A stretch of 47,500 nucleotides of DNA from CALFUK01 sp964398295 (GCA_964398295.1 CAYNMW010000007.1:1-47500), one strand, 5' to 3'. Shown: positions 17,335-25,602, counted from the stretch's first letter. Notes: generated from the sequence alone by a model not told the origin. Numbers and translations are program-made.

Positions 17335-18096
17335 ATGGGTCAAAAAACAAATCCAATAGGCAATCGATTAGGCATCATCAGAGGATGGGAGTCTAACTGG
17401 TTTGGTGGCAAGAACTTTGCTGACAAGGTAGTAGAAGATGAAAAAATCAGAACCTATCTAAAGGCGAGAGTGAACAAAGGTGGTATCGCAAGAATAATCA
17501 TTGAGCGTACACTAAAGCGTATCACTGTCACTATTCATACCAGCAGACCTGGTATCATCATTGGTAAAGGCGGTCAGGAGGTAGATCGGATTAGAGAGGA
17601 GTTGAAAAAATTGACTAATAAAGACGTTCAGATCAATATCTTAGAAATAAGAAAACCAGAACTGGATGCTGCTATTGTTGGTGAGTCTATTGCCAAGCAA
17701 TTGGAAGCAAGAATGAATTATAGACGTGCCATCAAGATGTCTATCCAATCAACAATGAGAGCAGGTGCTGAAGGAATCAAAGTAAGAATCAGTGGAAGAT
17801 TGAATGGAGCAGAGATGGCAAGGAGCGAAGAATATAAAGATGGAAGAACTCCATTGCACACATTTAGAGCAGATATTGATTATGCATTAAGTGAAGCATT
17901 GACAGTATACGGTAAGATTGGGATCAAAGTATGGATTTGCAAAGGAGAAGTTCTGGGCAAAAGAGATCTTTCACCAAACGTTGGACTTGATAAAAAACGT
18001 CAGGGCGGTCGTCGTGGCGGTGGTCAAAGAAGAGGCGGTGGTGATAGAAGAGGAGGAGGAGATCGAAGAGGCGGAGACAGAGGTGGTAGAAGATAA
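17335..18096 (+). CDS. rpsC: 30S ribosomal protein S3, with RGG-rich tail
   Basis: The product is 253 residues. The N-terminal part (MGQKTNPIGNRLG) leads into a type II KH domain with RPGIIIGKGGQEVDRIRE (GKGG at residues 77-80). The S3 C-terminal domain follows (RAGAEGIKVRISGRLNGAEM, GKIGIKVWI). From about residue 222 comes a 32-residue tail of Arg, Gly and Asp, with repeats of the type GGGDRR. S3 lines the mRNA entry channel; the tail may add RNA contacts (inference). A 47-nt gap with a promoter-like site separates it from rplP. Confidence 0.98.
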   Translation: MGQKTNPIGNRLGIIRGWESNWFGGKNFADKVVEDEKIRTYLKARVNKGGIARIIIERTLKRITVTIHTSRPGIIIGKGGQEVDRIREELKKLTNKDVQINILEIRKPELDAAIVGESIAKQLEARMNYRRAIKMSIQSTMRAGAEGIKVRISGRLNGAEMARSEEYKDGRTPLHTFRADIDYALSEALTVYGKIGIKVWICKGEVLGKRDLSPNVGLDKKRQGGRRGGGQRRGGGDRRGGGDRRGGDRGGRR

Positions 18097-18103
18097 AATA
18101 TAT

Positions 18104-18111
18104 TACCTTTG
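18104..18111 (+). promoter_or_regulatory. Internal promoter candidate before rplP
   Basis: TACCTTTG fits the Bacteroidota -7 consensus, and the surrounding ATTACCTTTGCGC (18102-18114) is identical over 13 nt to the rpsJ promoter block at 13781-13793. No TTG stands at the usual -33 distance because the RGG-coding end of rpsC lies there. It could split the operon into S10 and spc parts. Confidence 0.45.
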
Positions 18112-18143
18112 CGCAACTTTTTAAAAAAGTAAATAAATAAAGC

Positions 18144-18569
18144 ATGTTACAGCCGAAAAGAACCAAATACAGAAAAGCCCAGAAGGGCAGAAATAGAGGT
18201 CTCGCCTATAAAGGTGGTACGATTTCTTTTGGTTCATTTGGTCTCAAAGCGATGGGCCCTGGAAGATTGACCAGTAGACAGATAGAAGCAGCTCGTATTG
18301 CATTGACCAGATACATGAAAAGAGAAGGTAAAGTTTGGATTAGAATTTTTCCAGACAAACCGATTACAGCAAAACCTTTAGAGGTAAGGATGGGTAAAGG
18401 TAAAGGAGCATTAGATCATTATGTTGCTGTAATTAAACCAGGTAGAATTTTATTTGAATTGGATGGAGTGTCATATGAAGTAGCAAAAGAGGCGTTGAGG
18501 CTGGCGGCACAGAAATTACCACTATTAACAAAAACAGTAGTTCGTAGAGATTACGAGCAAGAAATCTAA
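18144..18569 (+). CDS. rplP: 50S ribosomal protein L16
   Basis: The 141-residue protein has the L16 signatures PKRTKYRKAQKGRNRG, ISFGSFGLKAMGPGRLTSRQIEAAR, KAR-type basic stretches and the GKGALDHYVAVIKPGRILFE segment. L16 contacts the A-site tRNA elbow. It is the first gene after the 47-nt gap that holds an internal promoter candidate. Its stop is 4 nt before rpmC. Confidence 0.98.
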   Translation: MLQPKRTKYRKAQKGRNRGLAYKGGTISFGSFGLKAMGPGRLTSRQIEAARIALTRYMKREGKVWIRIFPDKPITAKPLEVRMGKGKGALDHYVAVIKPGRILFELDGVSYEVAKEALRLAAQKLPLLTKTVVRRDYEQEI

Positions 18570-18573
18570 TACG

Positions 18574-18828
18574 ATGGCAACAAAAAAATTCGTAGAACTC
18601 CAAGATTTTTCAGATGCTGATTTGGCTAATGAATTGAAGGAAACATTGCAACAAGAGCAAAAGTTGAAATTCGATCATGCGCTCAAAGGATTAGACAATC
18701 CATTGGTATTAAGAGGAATCAGAAGAGATATCGCAAGATTAAAATCAGAAGTGAGAAGAAGAGAGTTGGCAGCTATGGATGCTGATGCTATTGCAAAACG
18801 TTCTAAAATTCGACTGAGAAGAAAATAA
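18574..18828 (+). CDS. rpmC: 50S ribosomal protein L29
   Basis: The 84-residue product is longer than the 60-70 residues usual for L29. The L29 core is recognisable as two helices: LANELKETLQQEQKLKFDHA and then NPLVLRGIRRDIARLKSEV. The extra length is at both ends, chiefly the C-terminal RRRELAAMDADAIAKRSKIR. L29 sits at the tunnel exit beside L23. The gene ends 1 base before the rpsQ ATG, so coupling is likely. Confidence 0.95.
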   Translation: MATKKFVELQDFSDADLANELKETLQQEQKLKFDHALKGLDNPLVLRGIRRDIARLKSEVRRRELAAMDADAIAKRSKIRLRRK

Positions 18829-18829
18829 T

Positions 18830-19090
18830 ATGGAAGTAAAGGTATCCAATAAAAAACAACGTGTTGGACTTGTTGCCAGCAATAAAATGGATAAGTCGAT
18901 TACCGTACTTGTCCAAAGAAGACTGAAGCACCCGATTTATGGGAAATATGTGAAGAAGTCAAAAAAATTCATGGCACACGATGAAGCGAATGAAGCGAAC
19001 ATCGGTGATATGGTAAGAATTGAAGAATCAAGACCATTGAGCAAACGAAAGAAGTGGAAGCTGGTCGAAGTTATAGAAAAAGCTAAATAA
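18830..19090 (+). CDS. rpsQ: 30S ribosomal protein S17
   Basis: The 86-residue protein shows the S17 OB-fold signatures KQRVGLVASNKMDKSITV, HPIYGKYVKKSKKFMAHDE and IGDMVRIEESRPLSKRKKW. S17 binds 16S rRNA early in small-subunit assembly. The start ATG at 18830 follows the rpmC stop by one base. The length is typical. Confidence 0.98.
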   Translation: MEVKVSNKKQRVGLVASNKMDKSITVLVQRRLKHPIYGKYVKKSKKFMAHDEANEANIGDMVRIEESRPLSKRKKWKLVEVIEKAK

Positions 19091-19109
19091 TCTTTTTAAA
19101 GATAAAACC

Positions 19110-19475
19110 ATGATTCAGGCAGAAAGTAGACTTACAGTTGCAGACAATAGTGGAGCCAAAGAAGTTCTTTGTATCAAAGTGCTTGGTGGGTCCAAAAGAC
19201 GGTACGCATCTATAGGGGATAAAATTATTGTCACCGTTAAAGAGGCATCTCCAGGTGGTGTAAAAAAAGGAACCGTTTCTCCTGCAGTCGTTGTTCGGAC
19301 GAGAAAAGAAATCAGAAGAAAGGATGGTTCTTACATCAGATTCGATGATAACGCAGTAGTACTTTTAACTCCTGCAGATGAGCCAAGAGGAACAAGGATC
19401 TTCGGTCCTGTAGCTCGAGAGTTGAGAGATAAAGATTATATGAGAATTATTTCACTAGCACCAGAAGTGCTTTAA
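19110..19475 (+). CDS. rplN: 50S ribosomal protein L14
   Basis: The 121-residue product has the L14 signatures MIQAESRLTVADNSGAKE, CIKVLGGSKRRYASIGD and ITVKEASPGGVKKG, ending in LAPEVL. L14 forms part of an intersubunit bridge and is the docking site of the silencing factor RsfS. It is placed between rpsQ and rplX as in the usual spc order. Confidence 0.98.
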   Translation: MIQAESRLTVADNSGAKEVLCIKVLGGSKRRYASIGDKIIVTVKEASPGGVKKGTVSPAVVVRTRKEIRRKDGSYIRFDDNAVVLLTPADEPRGTRIFGPVARELRDKDYMRIISLAPEVL

Positions 19476-19484
19476 TTAGTTACA

Positions 19485-19814
19485 ATGAGTAAGAAAAGAT
19501 TTGCTCCAAAATTATCAGTAAAGAAAGGTGACACTGTTGTTGTTATTGCTGGTGATTATAAAGGAACCAAAGGTGAAGTAAAAGAGTTGCAAGCTGACAA
19601 AAGCAGAGCAATTGTAGAAGGAGTGAACCTTCGTAAAAAACATACCAAGCCGACGCATGACAGTCCTGGTGGTATCAATGAAATTAACACACCAATTCAT
19701 GTGTCAAATTTGATGGTGGTAGATCCTAAAACAGGAAAGGCAAGCAGAATTGGTAGAAAAATTGTCGACGGTAAATCCGTTAGATATTCTAAAAAATCTG
19801 GAGAATTAATTTAA
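19485..19814 (+). CDS. rplX: 50S ribosomal protein L24
   Basis: The 109-residue protein begins with a KOW motif (KKGDTVVVIAGDYKGTKGEV) and continues with the L24 stretch VEGVNLRKKHTKPT and a GGI-containing turn. L24 is one of the two assembly-starting proteins of the large subunit and lies near the tunnel exit. It ends 1 base before rplE, so coupled translation is likely. Confidence 0.97.
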   Translation: MSKKRFAPKLSVKKGDTVVVIAGDYKGTKGEVKELQADKSRAIVEGVNLRKKHTKPTHDSPGGINEINTPIHVSNLMVVDPKTGKASRIGRKIVDGKSVRYSKKSGELI

Positions 19815-19815
19815 G

Positions 19816-20373
19816 ATGAGTTACGAACCAAGATTAAAGAATGTATATAAGGATGAGATTGTTCCCAAATTAATGGAACAGTTTCAATACAAATCTGCAA
19901 TGCAGGTACCTAAACTTGAGAAAATTTGCATCAATCAAGGTATCGGAGGTGCTACGCAAGACAAGAAACTTGTAGAGTCAGCACTCAATGAAATGACAGA
20001 AATTGCTGGTCAAAAAGCAGTTCCTACAAAAGCCAAAAAGTCAATCTCTAATTTTAAGTTGAGAGATGATATGACAATTGGATCTAGAGTTACCTTGAGA
20101 AAGAATCAAATGTGGGAATTTTTGGATAGGCTGATTTCTGTAGCATTACCAAGAGTCCGTGATTTTAGAGGCATCAATGATAAGAGTTTTGATGGTAGAG
20201 GTAATTACTCATTAGGAATCCAGGAGCATATTATTTTTCCTGAGATAGATATCGATAAGGTAAATAAAATAACAGGTATGGACATTAGTTTTGTCACCTC
20301 AGCGAATACAGATGCGGAAGCGTTGTTTTTATTGAAGTCCCTAGGAATGCCTTTTAAAAATCAAAGAAATTAA
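19816..20373 (+). CDS. rplE: 50S ribosomal protein L5
   Basis: The 185-residue product shows the L5 signatures MQVPKLEKICINQGIG, KAVPTKAKKSISNFKLR, VTLRKNQMWEFLDRLI and ALPRVRDFRGI. L5 binds 5S rRNA and contacts the P-site tRNA. The spacing to rplX (1 nt) and rpsN (8 nt) is that of a tight operon. Confidence 0.98.
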   Translation: MSYEPRLKNVYKDEIVPKLMEQFQYKSAMQVPKLEKICINQGIGGATQDKKLVESALNEMTEIAGQKAVPTKAKKSISNFKLRDDMTIGSRVTLRKNQMWEFLDRLISVALPRVRDFRGINDKSFDGRGNYSLGIQEHIIFPEIDIDKVNKITGMDISFVTSANTDAEALFLLKSLGMPFKNQRN

Positions 20374-20381
20374 TAAGTCAT

Positions 20382-20651
20382 ATGGCTAAAAAATCAATCA
20401 TAGCTCGAGAAAAGAAGAGACAAAAAATGGTAGCCAAGTATGCCGAACTCAGAAAGAAGTTGAAAGAAGAAGGCAATTGGGAGGAGTTGGACAAGCTACC
20501 GAAGAATTCTTCAGCAGTCAGATTGCACAACAGATGTAAATTGACAGGTAGACCAAAAGGCTATATGAGAAGATTTGGTATAAACAGAGTCACATTTAGA
20601 AAAATGGCCTTAGAAGGTAAAATTCCAGGAATCACAAAAGCAAGTTGGTAA
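20382..20651 (+). CDS. rpsN: 30S ribosomal protein S14, zinc-free type
   Basis: The 89-residue product is the long, zinc-independent form of S14. It has only one Cys (HNRCKLTGRPKGYMRRFGI), where the short zinc form carries a CxxC...CxxC ribbon. The C-terminal RKMALEGKIPGITKASW is standard. S14 joins the 3' major domain of 16S rRNA in the head. The stop ends one base before the rpsH ATG. Confidence 0.97.
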   Translation: MAKKSIIAREKKRQKMVAKYAELRKKLKEEGNWEELDKLPKNSSAVRLHNRCKLTGRPKGYMRRFGINRVTFRKMALEGKIPGITKASW

Positions 20652-20652
20652 C

Positions 20653-21060
20653 ATGGCAGGAGTAACAGACCCAATAGCAGATTATTTGACGCGAATACGC
20701 AATTCTCAACAAGCAGGGCATCGTGTAGTAGAAATACCAGCGTCAAACATGAAAAAGAGAATCACTGAGATTTTATATGATCAGGGATTCATTCACAAGT
20801 ATAAATTCGATAATGATGCTGGACATCAGGGCTTAATTAAGATTGCCCTCAAGTATGACAGAATCACTAAAGAACCTGCAATAAGAAAACTAGGAAGAAT
20901 CAGTAAGTCTGGTTTGAGAAAATATAGCAATGTTAGAGAACTCCCAAGGATTATAAATGGTTTGGGAATTGCAATTGTGTCAACAAACAAAGGATTGATG
21001 ACGAGTAAAGAAGCAAAAGCGACTAATGTCGGTGGAGAAGTCATCTGCTACGTATATTAA
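20653..21060 (+). CDS. rpsH: 30S ribosomal protein S8
   Basis: The 135-residue protein begins MAGVTDPIADYLTRIRNSQ, typical of S8, and ends with GIAIVSTNKGLMTSKEAKA followed by GGEVICYVY. S8 is a primary 16S rRNA-binding protein of the platform. In E. coli it represses the spc operon by binding the rplE start region; I see no obvious copy of such a site here. Confidence 0.98.
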   Translation: MAGVTDPIADYLTRIRNSQQAGHRVVEIPASNMKKRITEILYDQGFIHKYKFDNDAGHQGLIKIALKYDRITKEPAIRKLGRISKSGLRKYSNVRELPRIINGLGIAIVSTNKGLMTSKEAKATNVGGEVICYVY

Positions 21061-21081
21061 ATTAGTTTAAAAAGGATTATC

Positions 21082-21633
21082 ATGTCAAGGATAGGAAATG
21101 CACCAATCAGTATGCCAGACGGAGTATCAATCGATATTTCAAACGGTAATCTCGTGACGGTAAAAGGTCCCAAAGGCGAATTGAAACAACAGGTAGATCC
21201 AGATTTGCAGATTGGATTAGAAGATGGTATACTATCTGTCAAAAGACCTACCGAACAAAAAAGACACAAGGCCATGCATGGTTTATACAGGTCTTTACTG
21301 GCTAACATGGTAACTGGTGTATCAACAGGGTATACAAAAGAATTAGAATTGGTAGGGGTAGGGTATAGAGTAAATAATAAAGGCCAATTGTTGGAGTTAA
21401 CGGTTGGATATTCTCACCCTATTTATTTTGCAATCCCAGACGAAGTCAAATTGGAGACGAAAATGGAAAAGGGTAGTAATCCAGCGATTATACTGACTAG
21501 CCATGACAATCAATTACTTGGTCAAATTGCATCTAAGATCAGAGCGTTTAGAAAGCCTGAACCTTACAAAGGAAAAGGTATCAAATACAAAGACGAATAC
21601 ATCAGAAGAAAAGCTGGTAAAACAGCAGGTTAA
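21082..21633 (+). CDS. rplF: 50S ribosomal protein L6
   Basis: The 183-residue product has the two L6 domains: MSRIGNAPISMPDGVSIDI with VKGPKGEL near the start, and ELVGVGYRVNNKGQLLELTVG with the C-terminal signature PEPYKGKGIKYKDEYIRRKA. L6 lies near the factor-binding site and the sarcin-ricin loop. It follows rpsH by 21 nt. Confidence 0.98.
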   Translation: MSRIGNAPISMPDGVSIDISNGNLVTVKGPKGELKQQVDPDLQIGLEDGILSVKRPTEQKRHKAMHGLYRSLLANMVTGVSTGYTKELELVGVGYRVNNKGQLLELTVGYSHPIYFAIPDEVKLETKMEKGSNPAIILTSHDNQLLGQIASKIRAFRKPEPYKGKGIKYKDEYIRRKAGKTAG

Positions 21634-21656
21634 GTTTAATTCTCAATACTTGAATT

Positions 21657-22007
21657 ATGTTTAATAAAAGAAATAGAAGAAAAAATATTCGGTACAGAAT
21701 CAGAAAGTCCATTAAGGGGACTTCTAGTACACCGAGGTTATCAATATACAGAAGCAATAAATCTATATACTGCCAACTGATTGATGATGTGAATGGTCAT
21801 ACCATTGCGAGCGCATCTTCACAAGAAGGAAGTATAGCCGGAGACGGATCTAAAGCTGATCAAGCTAAGAAGGTCGGTTTACTGATTGCTGATAAAGCAA
21901 AATCTAATAACATTTCTAATATCGTTTTTGATCGTGCTGGTTATCTGTATCACGGTAGAGTTAAGTCTCTGGCCGAAGGTGCAAGAGAAGGTGGCTTGGT
22001 ATTTTAA
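21657..22007 (+). CDS. rplR: 50S ribosomal protein L18
   Basis: The 116-residue protein begins with a basic stretch (NKRNRRKNIRYRIRKSIKG) and shows the L18 signatures PRLSIYRSNKSIYCQLIDD and FDRAGYLYHGRVKSLAEGAREGGLVF. L18 binds 5S rRNA with L5. It sits between rplF and rpsE as expected. Confidence 0.98.
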   Translation: MFNKRNRRKNIRYRIRKSIKGTSSTPRLSIYRSNKSIYCQLIDDVNGHTIASASSQEGSIAGDGSKADQAKKVGLLIADKAKSNNISNIVFDRAGYLYHGRVKSLAEGAREGGLVF

Positions 22008-22016
22008 AAAGGAAAT

Positions 22017-22526
22017 ATGAGTAAACAAAGAATAAAACCTGCAGATCAGGAATTGAAAGAAAAATTGGTTGCCCTTAACCGGGTTGCTAAAGTGACTAAA
22101 GGTGGTCGTACATTCAGTTTTTCCGCAATTGTAGTTGTGGGAGATGGTAATGGCACAGTCGGCCACGGATTAGGTAAAGCCAGAGATGTACAAGAATCTA
22201 TTGCTAAAGCGACTGATGATGCTAAAAAATCATTAATCAGATTCCCAATCATCAAAGGCTCAATTCCGCATGAGCAAAAAGGAAAGTACGGAGCAGGGAA
22301 AGTATTGATTAAGCCTGCAGCTGATGGTACAGGAGTAATTGCAGGTGGAGCGATGAGAGCTGTTTTAGAAATTGCTGGTGTTCAAAATGTATTGGCTAAA
22401 TCTCAAGGATCTTCAAATCCGCACAATGTGATCAAAGCCACTATTGATGCTCTTGCAAAATTGAGAAGCCCTCAACAAGTAGCTAAGACAAGAGGAATCA
22501 GTCTTGAGAAATTATTTGAAGGATAA
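22017..22526 (+). CDS. rpsE: 30S ribosomal protein S5
   Basis: The 169-residue protein shows the S5 double-stranded RNA-binding domain (VALNRVAKVTKGGRTFSFSA, VVVGDGNGTVGHGLGKA) and the C-terminal domain (GGAMRAVLEIAGVQNVLAKS, SSNPHNVIKAT). S5 lies near the decoding centre and the mRNA entry site. rpmD starts 15 nt downstream. Confidence 0.98.
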   Translation: MSKQRIKPADQELKEKLVALNRVAKVTKGGRTFSFSAIVVVGDGNGTVGHGLGKARDVQESIAKATDDAKKSLIRFPIIKGSIPHEQKGKYGAGKVLIKPAADGTGVIAGGAMRAVLEIAGVQNVLAKSQGSSNPHNVIKATIDALAKLRSPQQVAKTRGISLEKLFEG

Positions 22527-22541
22527 TATAACCAAAAAGCC

Positions 22542-22721
22542 ATGGGAAAAATTAAAATAACCCAAGTAAGAAGTACAATTGGTCGGTCTAAAAAGCAAAA
22601 GGATACGATGATTGCATTAGGTCTTAGAAAAATGCATCAGACAGTTGAGAAGGAAAATTCTCCGATCATTCAAGGCATGGTTGACAAAATCAGCCATTTA
22701 GTAAAAATTGAAGAAAATTAA
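22542..22721 (+). CDS. rpmD: 50S ribosomal protein L30
   Basis: This short gene runs from ATG 22542 to TAA 22721 and codes for 59 residues: MGKIKITQVRSTIGRSKKQ at the start, then IALGLRKMHQTVE and a C-terminal IQGMVDKISHLVKI. The length and the RSTIGR...LGLRK pattern are those of bacterial L30. Its place between rpsE and rplO is conserved. It is followed closely by rplO. Confidence 0.97.
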   Translation: MGKIKITQVRSTIGRSKKQKDTMIALGLRKMHQTVEKENSPIIQGMVDKISHLVKIEEN

Positions 22722-22731
22722 ATCATCCAGT

Positions 22732-23178
22732 ATGGAACTGCATAATTTAAAACCCGCTGAAGGTTCAGTAAAAAAAGGAAAACGAATTGCCCGTGGACAA
22801 GGTTCAGGCAAAGGCGGTACCTCCACAAGAGGTCACAAAGGTGCTAAGTCCAGATCAGGATGGAGCAAGAAAAGAAATTTTGAAGGTGGTCAAATGCCAC
22901 TTCAAATGAGGTTGCCAAAAAGAGGCTTTAAAAACAGAAATAGAGTTGCTTTCAAAGCTTTGAATATCGATAGATTGGAAGCGATAGCAGAAAAATATAG
23001 TACAAATGACCTCACTCTGGAAACTTTAGTGAAGCTTGGAATAGTTAAAAAGACAGACAAAATCAAAATACTAGCGAATGGCGAATTGAGTAAAGCCATT
23101 ACTGTTCAGGCACATGCTTGCTCTGAATCAGCAAAAACTGCGATTGAAGCTAAAGGAGGATCTGTTAACATCATATAA
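22732..23178 (+). CDS. rplO: 50S ribosomal protein L15
   Basis: I choose ATG 22732 (MELHNLKPAEGSVKKGKR), giving 148 residues; an upstream TTG at 22708 would overlap rpmD. The Gly-rich basic N-terminal arm (ARGQGSGKGGTSTRGHKGAK) and FEGGQMPLQMRLPKRGFKN are diagnostic. L15 acts late in assembly and threads into the 23S rRNA core. secY starts 5 nt after the stop. Confidence 0.97.
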   Translation: MELHNLKPAEGSVKKGKRIARGQGSGKGGTSTRGHKGAKSRSGWSKKRNFEGGQMPLQMRLPKRGFKNRNRVAFKALNIDRLEAIAEKYSTNDLTLETLVKLGIVKKTDKIKILANGELSKAITVQAHACSESAKTAIEAKGGSVNII

Positions 23179-23183
23179 GTGAA

Positions 23184-24542
23184 ATGAAGAAATTTATTGA
23201 TACCCTTAAGAATATCTGGAGCATCAAAGAGCTTCGAGAAAGAATCTTGTTTACATTATTCATTCTCGCTGTTTATCGTTTCGGATCATTTGTAGTCTTG
23301 CCTGGTGTTAATGCCAGTGCATTGGACGTAAGTCAAAACAGTACTGATATTCTCGGACTGATAAACGCATTTACTGGTGGAGCATTTGGAAATGCTGCTG
23401 TGTTTGCTTTGGGTATCATGCCTTACATTACAGCATCCATTATCATACAATTATTAGGTTTTGCAGTTCCTTATTTCCAAAAATTACAACAAAAAGAAGG
23501 CGAGTCAGGTAGAAAGAAAATACAGCAATTAACAAGATTGTTGACTGTTGCAATTACATTGGTTCAAGGTGGTACATATTTATCTATGATTGCTGGTACG
23601 CCAGGAGCTGTTGATCCATCTGTATCTAGATCAGTATTTTTCTTTAGTAATATGATCATCCTTTCATCAGGTACAATTTTTGCGATGTGGTTGGGTGAGA
23701 AGATCACAGACAGAGGTATCGGTAATGGTATTTCTTTGTTGATCATGATTGGAATTATAGCAACCTTACCAAGAGTCTTTATTGCAGAATTACAAACAAC
23801 ATTGCAGAGCAACATCTTTAAGTTTTTAATTGAACTAGTTGTCTTTTTTGCAGTTGTCTTAGTAACTGTATTGATTGTACAAGGAGTCAGAAGAATTCCT
23901 ATTCAGTTTGCTAAACGAATGGTAGGAAGAGGTACAAGTAAAATTCCTGCTACAGGAGCTAGAGATTATATTCCATTAAAAGTAAATGCGTCTGGAGTAA
24001 TGCCAATCATTTTTGCGCAAGCAATTATGTTTTTACCAATGACAATAGCAAGATTTGCTGGTGGTGAAGATGTTGCTGCATCTAGTGGTTTATTGATGCA
24101 ATTAAATGACTGGAAATCACTGCCATATAATGTATTACTATTTATCCTTGTTGTCATATTTACCTATGTCTATACGGCCTTGTTGGTAAATCCGCAACAG
24201 TATGCTGAATATTTAAAGAGACAAAATTCATTCATTCCAGGTATTAAGCCAGGATTAGCTACGCAGGATTTTATTGATTCCTTGACGACAAGGATTACAC
24301 TTCCAGGATCAATCTTTTTAGGGATTATTACAATTTTCCCAGCGATCGTTGGCAGATTTGGTGTAAACGATGGTTTCGCTATCTTTTTTGGCGGTACATC
24401 ATTGTTGATTCTTGTAGCGGTTGTATTGGATACACTGCAGCAAGTGGAAAGTTACTTGTTAATGCGTAAATACGATGGTCTGGTCAAATCTGGTTCTCTA
24501 AAAGGAAGAAGCAGCATGCAGACTATTGGTGCAGGCATGTAA
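23184..24542 (+). CDS. secY: Protein translocase subunit SecY
   Basis: The 452-residue membrane protein has the usual ten-helix pattern of SecY, beginning with the cytoplasmic stretch FIDTLKNIWSIKELRERI and a first helix LFTLFILAVYRFGSF. The conserved segments ALGIMPYITASIIIQLL, GEKITDRGIGNGISLLI and the cytoplasmic loop GVRRIPIQFAKRMVGRG are all present. SecY forms the channel for Sec-dependent export, which the large secreted proteins flanking this locus would use. It sits after rplO as in most bacteria; adk, often next, is absent here. Confidence 0.98.
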   Translation: MKKFIDTLKNIWSIKELRERILFTLFILAVYRFGSFVVLPGVNASALDVSQNSTDILGLINAFTGGAFGNAAVFALGIMPYITASIIIQLLGFAVPYFQKLQQKEGESGRKKIQQLTRLLTVAITLVQGGTYLSMIAGTPGAVDPSVSRSVFFFSNMIILSSGTIFAMWLGEKITDRGIGNGISLLIMIGIIATLPRVFIAELQTTLQSNIFKFLIELVVFFAVVLVTVLIVQGVRRIPIQFAKRMVGRGTSKIPATGARDYIPLKVNASGVMPIIFAQAIMFLPMTIARFAGGEDVAASSGLLMQLNDWKSLPYNVLLFILVVIFTYVYTALLVNPQQYAEYLKRQNSFIPGIKPGLATQDFIDSLTTRITLPGSIFLGIITIFPAIVGRFGVNDGFAIFFGGTSLLILVAVVLDTLQQVESYLLMRKYDGLVKSGSLKGRSSMQTIGAGM

Positions 24543-24548
24543 TTCTCT

Positions 24549-25355
24549 ATGATCATATATAAAACTTTAGAGGAGATAGAATTTATACGTGAGAACTGTC
24601 TCATGGTTTGTAATACTTTAAGTTTAGTAGCCAGCGAATTAAAACCTGGAGTCACTGGTAGTTATCTTGATGAAAAAGCTGAAGAGTTTATAAGAGATAA
24701 TGATGCAGTACCCGGATTCAAAGGCTACAGAAGTTTTCCTGCTACACTTTGTATTTCTAAAAATGATGAAGTGGTGCATGGAATTCCAGATGATTATGAG
24801 TTTAAAGATGGAGATATAGTTTCTATTGATTGTGGGGTTTATAAAAATCAGTTTTTTGGAGACGCCGCATATACCTTTGTAATCGGAGATGTAGGTGAAG
24901 ATGTGATGAAATTACTAGTGACGACAAAAGAGTCGTTACATATAGGCATTGAAGAAGCAAGAGTTGGAAACAGATTAGGAGATATTAGTGCAGGAATACA
25001 ACGTCATTGCGAAACACAAGGCTATGGCGTGGTAAGAGAATTAGTGGGACATGGACTTGGTAGAAACTTACACGAGTCTCCTGAAGTACCTAATTATGGC
25101 AAAAGAGGCAGAGGCACAAAGTTGCAAGAAGGTCTCGTAATTGCGATTGAACCAATGATTAATTTAGGAAAACGTGCAGTGAAGCAAGGAAAAGATGGAT
25201 GGACGATTCGCACAAAAGATGGCAAACAGTCCGCTCATTATGAGCATACCATCGCAATAAGGCCTTCTGGACCTGATATTTTGTCAAATCATGCTCCTAT
25301 TGAGGAAGCAATTAAAAATAACATTGAATTAAGGAATATCTCACTAAAAAGTTAG
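24549..25355 (+). CDS. map: Methionine aminopeptidase, type I
   Basis: The 268-residue enzyme removes the N-terminal Met from new proteins. The metal ligands are visible: Asp in VSIDCG, Asp in FFGDAAYTF, His in VGHGLGRNLHESPEVPNYG, Glu in AIEPMI and Glu in YEHTIAI. A substrate-binding His lies in VVHGIPDD. It is the short type I form without a zinc-finger extension. It follows secY by 6 nt, taking the position where many bacteria have adk-map. Confidence 0.98.
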   Translation: MIIYKTLEEIEFIRENCLMVCNTLSLVASELKPGVTGSYLDEKAEEFIRDNDAVPGFKGYRSFPATLCISKNDEVVHGIPDDYEFKDGDIVSIDCGVYKNQFFGDAAYTFVIGDVGEDVMKLLVTTKESLHIGIEEARVGNRLGDISAGIQRHCETQGYGVVRELVGHGLGRNLHESPEVPNYGKRGRGTKLQEGLVIAIEPMINLGKRAVKQGKDGWTIRTKDGKQSAHYEHTIAIRPSGPDILSNHAPIEEAIKNNIELRNISLKS

Positions 25356-25362
25356 ATATTTG
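25355..25362 (+). promoter_or_regulatory. Weak promoter-like site before infA
   Basis: GATATTTG differs from TAnnTTTG only at the first base and is followed by CAC; it lies 15 nt before the infA ATG and overlaps the map stop. No TTG stands at the expected distance. A short-leader promoter for infA-rpmJ is possible but unproven. Confidence 0.25.
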
Positions 25363-25377
25363 CACTCCGTTTTTCGT

Positions 25378-25596
25378 ATGGCTAAGCAAGAATTGATAAA
25401 ACAGGACGGTACAATTGAAGAAGCGCTCTCAAATGCGATGTTCAGAGTACGTTTAGAAAACAATCATTTGATTGTTGCAACAATCTCAGGTAAAATGAGA
25501 ATGCATTATATAAGAATACTGCCTGGTGATAAAGTAGCTGTTGAGATGTCGCCTTACGATTTGACAAGGGGTAGAATTACATATAGATATAAATAG
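25378..25596 (+). CDS. infA: Translation initiation factor IF-1
   Basis: The start is ATG 25378 (MAKQELIKQDGTIEEAL), giving 72 residues, the standard IF-1 length; a TTG at 25360 would add six non-homologous residues. The OB-fold signatures FRVRLENNHLIVATISGKMR and IRILPGDKVAVEMSPYDLTRGRI... are complete. IF-1 occupies the A site during initiation. It is grouped with rpmJ and rpsM as usual. Confidence 0.98.
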   Translation: MAKQELIKQDGTIEEALSNAMFRVRLENNHLIVATISGKMRMHYIRILPGDKVAVEMSPYDLTRGRITYRYK

Positions 25597-25602
25597 ATAA
25601 TT

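Noticed and set aside
17918..18124. Alternative-frame ORF over the end of rpsC, rich in Val and Glu
   Set aside because: It is a frame-shifted reading of the RGG-coding repeats, with no start context or family.
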